The notes beneath the pieces are model-generated. The model was not told the DNA's origin. It made no database searches and saw only the letters and a program-made list of their open reading frames with translations. DNA of 64,000 nucleotides from Klebsiella pneumoniae (lineage in GTDB: Bacteria; Desulfobacterota; Binatia; UBA12015). The position numbers and the translations under genes were made by a program. The stretch covers positions 1 to 64,000 of the forward strand of contig CAMBZJ010000005.1 in assembly GCA_945872365.1 (NCBI GenBank), written 5' to 3'. Of this stretch, positions 60,062-64,000 are shown piece after piece (within the stretch, counting starts at the first letter, position 1; every line of letters begins with the position of its first letter).

Positions 60062-61165
60062 ATGGCATCCCTCGACGATCTCGCGCGGGAGGTGCGCGGC
60101 TTCGTCGCCGACACCGGGGCCGGTGCGAGTCCACCCGACGACGAGGCTTTCGGTCGGCTCGCCTTGCGGGTCTTCGCGATGCAGTTCGAGCACAACCGGC
60201 CCTACCGCGCCTTCTGCGAGCGGCGGGGCGTGCAACCCGACCGCATCGACGGCTGGTCCGCAATCCCGGCGGTACCGACGAGCGCCTTCCGCTCCCTCGA
60301 CCTGGGCTGCGCCCCGACCGAGACGGTCTTCCTGACCAGCGGCACGACCGAGGGCACAGAGCGGCGCGGGCGCCACCCGGTGCCGCGGCCCGAGGTCTAT
60401 CGCGAGGCGGCGATCGCGCACTTCCGCCGCATGGTGCTGCCCGACGGGGCGCGGCCGCGCCTGGTCGCCCTGCTCGCCGGGCCCGATCTCCTGGCGCAGT
60501 CCTCGCTGGTGCGCATGGTGGACTGGATACGCGAGGACCTGGCCGGCGGCGACTGCGACTGGCTCGTCGAAGAAAACGGCTTCGACCCCGACCGCGCCGC
60601 CGACCGCCTCTCGGAAGCGGCGCGGGCGGGCGCACCGCTGTGCCTGGTCGGCGTGCGCGTGCTCTTCACGGCGTTGATCGAGCGCTGCCGCGAGCGTGGC
60701 CGCGAGATCGTCCTGCCCGCAAACACCAGAATCGTGGATACCGGCGGCCCCAAGGGCGGACGAGCCTTCTCCGACGCCGGCTTCCTCGCCGCCTGCTGGC
60801 GCACGCTCGGCGTACCGACCTACCAGTGCGTGAACGAGTACGGCATGACCGAACTCTGCTCGCAGTTCTACGACGACGTACTGGTCGAGCGCTTCGCCGG
60901 GTCCAATGCGAAGCGTCGCAAGCTCGGGCCGGCATGGACCCGGACTCTCTGCGTCGATCCGGCGACGCTCGCACCGCTGCCCGACGGCGAGCCGGGCATC
61001 CTCTGCCACTTCGATCTCGCCAACGTCGGCTCGGTCATGGCGGTGCAGACCGAAGACGTGGGCCTTTGCTACGGCGGGCGCTTCCTCCTGCGCGGACGCC
61101 TGCGCGGCGCACCGGCGCGCGGCTGTGCGCTCGCGCTCGCCGAACTTCTCGGGGAGGGCGCTTGA
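60062..61165 (+). CDS. LuxE-like acyl-protein synthetase
   Basis: A 367-residue ANL-fold enzyme of the LuxE family. LuxE activates a fatty acid as acyl-AMP and loads it on its own Cys as a thioester for the reductase LuxC. Visible motifs: FAMQFEHNRPYRAFCERRGV, the phosphate-binding FLTSGTTEGTERRGRH (residues 94-109), YQCVNEYGMTELCSQFYDDV, and GEPGILCHFDLANVGSVMAV. A Cys near the end (ARGCALALAELLGEG, about 13 residues from the C-terminus) sits where LuxE has its acylation Cys. It lacks luxA and luxB neighbours, so light production is not involved. Its stop overlaps the next start by 4 bp (TTGA). Confidence 0.85.
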   Translation: MASLDDLAREVRGFVADTGAGASPPDDEAFGRLALRVFAMQFEHNRPYRAFCERRGVQPDRIDGWSAIPAVPTSAFRSLDLGCAPTETVFLTSGTTEGTERRGRHPVPRPEVYREAAIAHFRRMVLPDGARPRLVALLAGPDLLAQSSLVRMVDWIREDLAGGDCDWLVEENGFDPDRAADRLSEAARAGAPLCLVGVRVLFTALIERCRERGREIVLPANTRIVDTGGPKGGRAFSDAGFLAACWRTLGVPTYQCVNEYGMTELCSQFYDDVLVERFAGSNAKRRKLGPAWTRTLCVDPATLAPLPDGEPGILCHFDLANVGSVMAVQTEDVGLCYGGRFLLRGRLRGAPARGCALALAELLGEGA

Positions 61166-63648
61166 CCCCGCTCGCCCCGGCCGGAGTCCCGGCGCTGGTC
61201 GAACGCCTGCGTGCAGCACACCTCGTCTGGCGGGGCGTGCCGCTCGACCGCCGGGTCATGCTCCTCGACCGCGCCTCCGGGCTCTGGCTCGACGACCGGG
61301 AGCGCCTCTCGGAAGCCGCCGACGCGGTGGCGCGCAACACCGGCTACGCCGCGACGATGGTGCGCGAGTGCCTCGCCCGCACGTTCGCCGCATGGCACGG
61401 CGCGGGGCTTCGCGAGGTCTTCGCCGAGGCGCGCGCCGCCCTCGCCCCGTCGGTCACCGGGGCCGTCGCGCATGCGCCGTCCTTGGTGGTCGCGGTGCTC
61501 GCCCAGAACACACCGGGACTCGCGATCGCGCCGGCCTTCTCCGCGCTCGCCCTCGGTTCGGCGCTCGCGATCAAGTCGTCGAGCGGCGAGGACGCGTTCG
61601 CTCCGCGGCTCGCCGGTTCCTTCGCCGAGATCGCCCCGGATCTCGGGCGGGCGTGCGCGGCACTCGCATGGCCGGGCGGGGAGGCCGCGATCGAGGCACC
61701 GCTCTTCGCTGCCGCCGACCGGGTGCTCGTCTTCGGCTCCGAAACGGCGGTCGCGGCGGTACGTGCGAAGGCGGGCGATCGCGCGGTGGTCCGCGGCCCA
61801 CGCACGAGCCTCGCAGTCGTCGGCCGCGTCGAACCCGGACCGGACGGCACCGCCGCGCGCCTCGCCCGCGAGATCGCCTTCCTCGACCAGCGCGGATGCC
61901 TCTCGCCGCAGGCGGTGCTGGTTGCACCGGGCGTCGACGCGGCCGCACTCGGCCGCGAGCTCGCGTCGTCGTTGCGTGACCTCGAGCGCGAGTGGCCGAG
62001 GCGACGCCTCGACCTGGAGGACGCGGGCGCCTTCCGCCGGGCGGTGGACGAGACCGAGGCCGCCGTAATCGCGGGCGAAGCCGCGGCCCTGCACGGCGGC
62101 GGCCCGGGCGAGCCCTGGGCAGTCACCGTCGAGCATGCCGGCCCGCTGCGCGCCTCGCCTCTCGATCGCTTCGTGCGACTCCACCCGTTCGAAGGACCGG
62201 CGGGCCTGCGTGCCGCCCTTGCCCCCCTGCGTGGCGCGCTCGAGTGCATCGGCTTCGAAGCCGAAGCCGACGAGCGGCACTCCTGGGAGGAGGTCTGCCG
62301 CGAAGCCGGTGCGTCGCGCCTCTGCCCGGTCGGTCGCATGCAGGATCCTCCGGCAACTTGGCACGCCTCGGGGCGGCGACCGCTCGACGACCTGCTCGCC
62401 TGGACTGTCGCGGAAGTCGACGAAGGGCGCGCCGGCGTCGAGTCGGGGCCGGAGCGCCGCGAGGTCTTCCTGCGCCACGTCGCGCAGACCTCGGACGCAC
62501 CGCGGGCGATCGAGGTCGCGAGCGCGGCCGGCTGCTGGATCCACGACACCGCCGGACGCGCCTGGCTCGACCTGCTCGCCGGCATCGGCGTCGCCTCGAT
62601 CGGCCACGGTCGCGCCGAGGTGGCCCGCGCCGTCGCACGCCAGGCCGCCCGCTACACCCACGTGATGGTCTACGGCGAGGACGTGATCGAGCCCCAGGTC
62701 GAACTCGCTCGCCGCCTCGCGCAGCACCTGCCGGCGGCGCTCGGCGTGATCTACTTCACGAACAGCGGGGCAGAGGGCATCGAAGGCGCCCTGAAACTCG
62801 TGCGCAAGGCAACCGGCCGGGAGCGGGTGCTGTCGTTCGAGGGCGCCTTCCACGGCGACACGACCGGCGCACTCGCCCTCGGCGGCAACCCGGTCTACCG
62901 CGAGCCGTTCCGCCCTCTCCTGCCGGGCCTCGCACAGATCCCCTGGAACGACCGGGCAGCGCTCGAACGGATCGACCGCGACGTAGCCGCGGTGTTCGCG
63001 GAACCGGTGCAGGCCGAGGCCGGCGTCCGGGTGCCCGATCCCGGCTTCCTGCCCGCGCTGCGCGAGCGCTGTCGCGAGGTGGGTGCGCTCCTCGTCCTCG
63101 ACGAGGTCGTAACCGGGCTCGGGCGCACCGGCCGCTGGTTCGGCTTCGAGCACTGGCCGGGCGCCGAGCCCGACGTGATCGTGCTCGCCAAGTCGCTCGG
63201 CGGAGGGCTTCCGCTCGGCGCCTTCGCCGCCTCGACCGAACTCATGTCGGTGCTCTCGCACGACCCGCCGCTCGGACACGTGACCACCTTCGGCGGCAAC
63301 CCCGTGTGCTGCGCGGCGGCCCTCGCGGCGCTCGACGTCGCCGAGCGCGAGGACCTTCCGGCACGCGCAGCAAGGGTCGGACGCGAGTTGCTCGCGGCAC
63401 TCGACACGCGGGTCGGGCGCGGCGGTCTCCGCGAAGTGCGCGGCCTGGGACTGCTGCTCGGCCTGGAGTTCGACTCCGCCTCCTCCACCGTGGACTTCGT
63501 CGAGCGCTGCCGCGAGCAGGGACTGCTGCTCGGCTGGACGCTGCACCGCGACCGGGTGGTGCGGATCGCCCCGCCGCTCGTCATCGACGAGAACGAGGTC
63601 GCGATCGCGCTCGGCGCGATCGACGCGGCACTCGGTGCGGACGCCTAG
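61162..63648 (+). CDS. LuxC-type acyl reductase fused to a class III aminotransferase
   Basis: An 828-residue two-domain enzyme. Residues 1-425 match LuxC acyl-CoA/acyl-protein reductase: [40 protein letters not shown], and the nucleophile segment [15 protein letters not shown] with Cys246. Residues 430-828 are a PLP-dependent class III aminotransferase: [74 protein letters not shown], and the PLP Lys677 in [17 protein letters not shown]. The reductase should make an aldehyde, which the second domain could convert to a primary amine. Start is TTG 61162 with GGGGAGGG four bases before and TTGA overlap with the luxE-like gene. Its TAG shares bases with the prfB stop. Confidence 0.85.
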   Translation: MTPLAPAGVPALVERLRAAHLVWRGVPLDRRVMLLDRASGLWLDDRERLSEAADAVARNTGYAATMVRECLARTFAAWHGAGLREVFAEARAALAPSVTGAVAHAPSLVVAVLAQNTPGLAIAPAFSALALGSALAIKSSSGEDAFAPRLAGSFAEIAPDLGRACAALAWPGGEAAIEAPLFAAADRVLVFGSETAVAAVRAKAGDRAVVRGPRTSLAVVGRVEPGPDGTAARLAREIAFLDQRGCLSPQAVLVAPGVDAAALGRELASSLRDLEREWPRRRLDLEDAGAFRRAVDETEAAVIAGEAAALHGGGPGEPWAVTVEHAGPLRASPLDRFVRLHPFEGPAGLRAALAPLRGALECIGFEAEADERHSWEEVCREAGASRLCPVGRMQDPPATWHASGRRPLDDLLAWTVAEVDEGRAGVESGPERREVFLRHVAQTSDAPRAIEVASAAGCWIHDTAGRAWLDLLAGIGVASIGHGRAEVARAVARQAARYTHVMVYGEDVIEPQVELARRLAQHLPAALGVIYFTNSGAEGIEGALKLVRKATGRERVLSFEGAFHGDTTGALALGGNPVYREPFRPLLPGLAQIPWNDRAALERIDRDVAAVFAEPVQAEAGVRVPDPGFLPALRERCREVGALLVLDEVVTGLGRTGRWFGFEHWPGAEPDVIVLAKSLGGGLPLGAFAASTELMSVLSHDPPLGHVTTFGGNPVCCAAALAALDVAEREDLPARAARVGRELLAALDTRVGRGGLREVRGLGLLLGLEFDSASSTVDFVERCREQGLLLGWTLHRDRVVRIAPPLVIDENEVAIALGAIDAALGADA

Positions 63649-64000
63649 GCGCCGGGCGGCGCCGCCGCGGTCGCCGTGTCGCCCTCGCCGGCGCGGCGCA
63701 GCAGTTCCGCCTCGATGAACGGGTCGAGGTCGCCGTCGAGCACGCCGTCGGCGTTGCCGACCTCGAAGTTCGTGCGGTGGTCCTTCACCATACGGTAGGG
63801 GTGGAGCACGTAGGAGCGGATCTGGCTCCCGAAGTTGATCTCGCGCTTCAGGCCGGTGATCTGCTCCTTCTTCTCGCGCTGCTTCTCGAGTTCCAGCTCG
63901 TACAGGCGCGAGCGCAGGATCTTCATGGCGGTCGCGCGATTCTTGTGCTGCGAGCGCTCGTTCTGGCAGGCGACGACGATCCCGGTCGCGAGGTGGGTCA
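63645..64000 (-). CDS. prfB: Peptide chain release factor 2, 3' part (truncated by the window edge)
   Basis: The last 118 codons of RF2, running off the right edge so that start and GGQ loop are outside. The C-terminal domain is unmistakable: [20 protein letters not shown] at the edge, then [20 protein letters not shown] and [36 protein letters not shown] short extra Ala/Thr/Pro tail follows. The QNERSQHKN loop follows the catalytic GGQ in RF1 and RF2; the [10 protein letters not shown]-like stretch is specific to RF2. The stop shares CTAG with the convergent LuxC-aminotransferase gene. Confidence 0.95.
   Translation of the reverse strand, partial: THLATGIVVACQNERSQHKNRATAMKILRSRLYELELEKQREKKEQITGLKREINFGSQIRSYVLHPYRMVKDHRTNFEVGNADGVLDGDLDPFIEAELLRRAGEGDTATAAAPPGA

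Noticed and set aside
60062-63648. Bioluminescence operon
   Set aside because: LuxE and LuxC domains are present but luxA, luxB and luxD are not, and the LuxC domain is fused to an aminotransferase.

Overview
The window is 64 kb of GC-rich bacterial chromosome. MlaA, MlaC, three outer-membrane porin genes or remnants and several lipoboxes show a Gram-negative cell. The strong preference for CTC, GTC and GAC codons, together with CaiB-type CoA transferases, a cytochrome P450, DUF3089-like hydrolases and HemQ, suggests an environmental lineage near Myxococcota, Desulfobacterota or Binatota. That placement is inference only, because no rRNA gene is present. I see no CRISPR array, intact insertion sequence, tRNA or prophage.

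Layout. 1-5.2 kb (minus): HPP membrane protein, then an overlapping cassette of SGNH hydrolase, sulfotransferase and glycosyltransferase (cell-surface glycan work), then a TauE/SafE permease. 5.5-13.9 kb: HerA/DUF853-like ATPase, YjbQ, MlaC and MlaA (convergent), a GST with a Dabb protein, a solute-binding protein and a DUF3089 lipoprotein. 14.0-18.7 kb: CaiB/BaiF CoA transferase with a large hydrolase-like lipoprotein, then gpsA. 18.8-22.3 kb (minus): nitrogen-control block (sigma-54 promoter, glnK, a 49-codon ORF, a pseudouridine synthase gene, amtB, intrinsic terminator), with a 6S-like RNA upstream. 22.4-26.1 kb (minus): P450, its ferredoxin, a porin remnant, an intact phosphate-selective porin and an inhibitor-I9-like lipoprotein. 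26.2-35.4 kb: FG-GAP protein, second SGNH hydrolase, fused 3-oxoacid CoA-transferase, second GST, a Tat leader split by an amber codon from an FAD oxidase, a WYL regulator and a thiolase. 35.5-43 kb: VTT membrane protein, GMC oxidoreductase with small subunit, a lysophospholipid acyltransferase and a 1056-residue acyltransferase-GT2-GT4 fusion. 43-51.8 kb: RNase D, GH133 glucosidase, alpha/beta hydrolase, OprB-like porin, a gutted P-type ATPase, RNase HI and HemQ. 52-55.6 kb: NTF2-like protein, LplA-like protein without the catalytic lysine, HEAT protein and bioB. 55.6-64 kb: truncated SDR, ArnT/PMT-like membrane protein, zincin, small unknowns, a LuxE homologue, a LuxC-aminotransferase fusion and the 3' end of prfB.

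How it fits together. P450, ferredoxin, CoA transferases, thiolase and GMC oxidase point to oxidation and CoA-dependent breakdown of hydrophobic substrates, with porins and Mla proteins managing the outer membrane. The most novel item is the LuxE / LuxC-aminotransferase pair. Its domain order implies a route from fatty acid to protein thioester to aldehyde to primary amine; this is inference. Several genes also appear to have leaderless promoters, with a -10 element 8-10 nt before the ATG and no Shine-Dalgarno.
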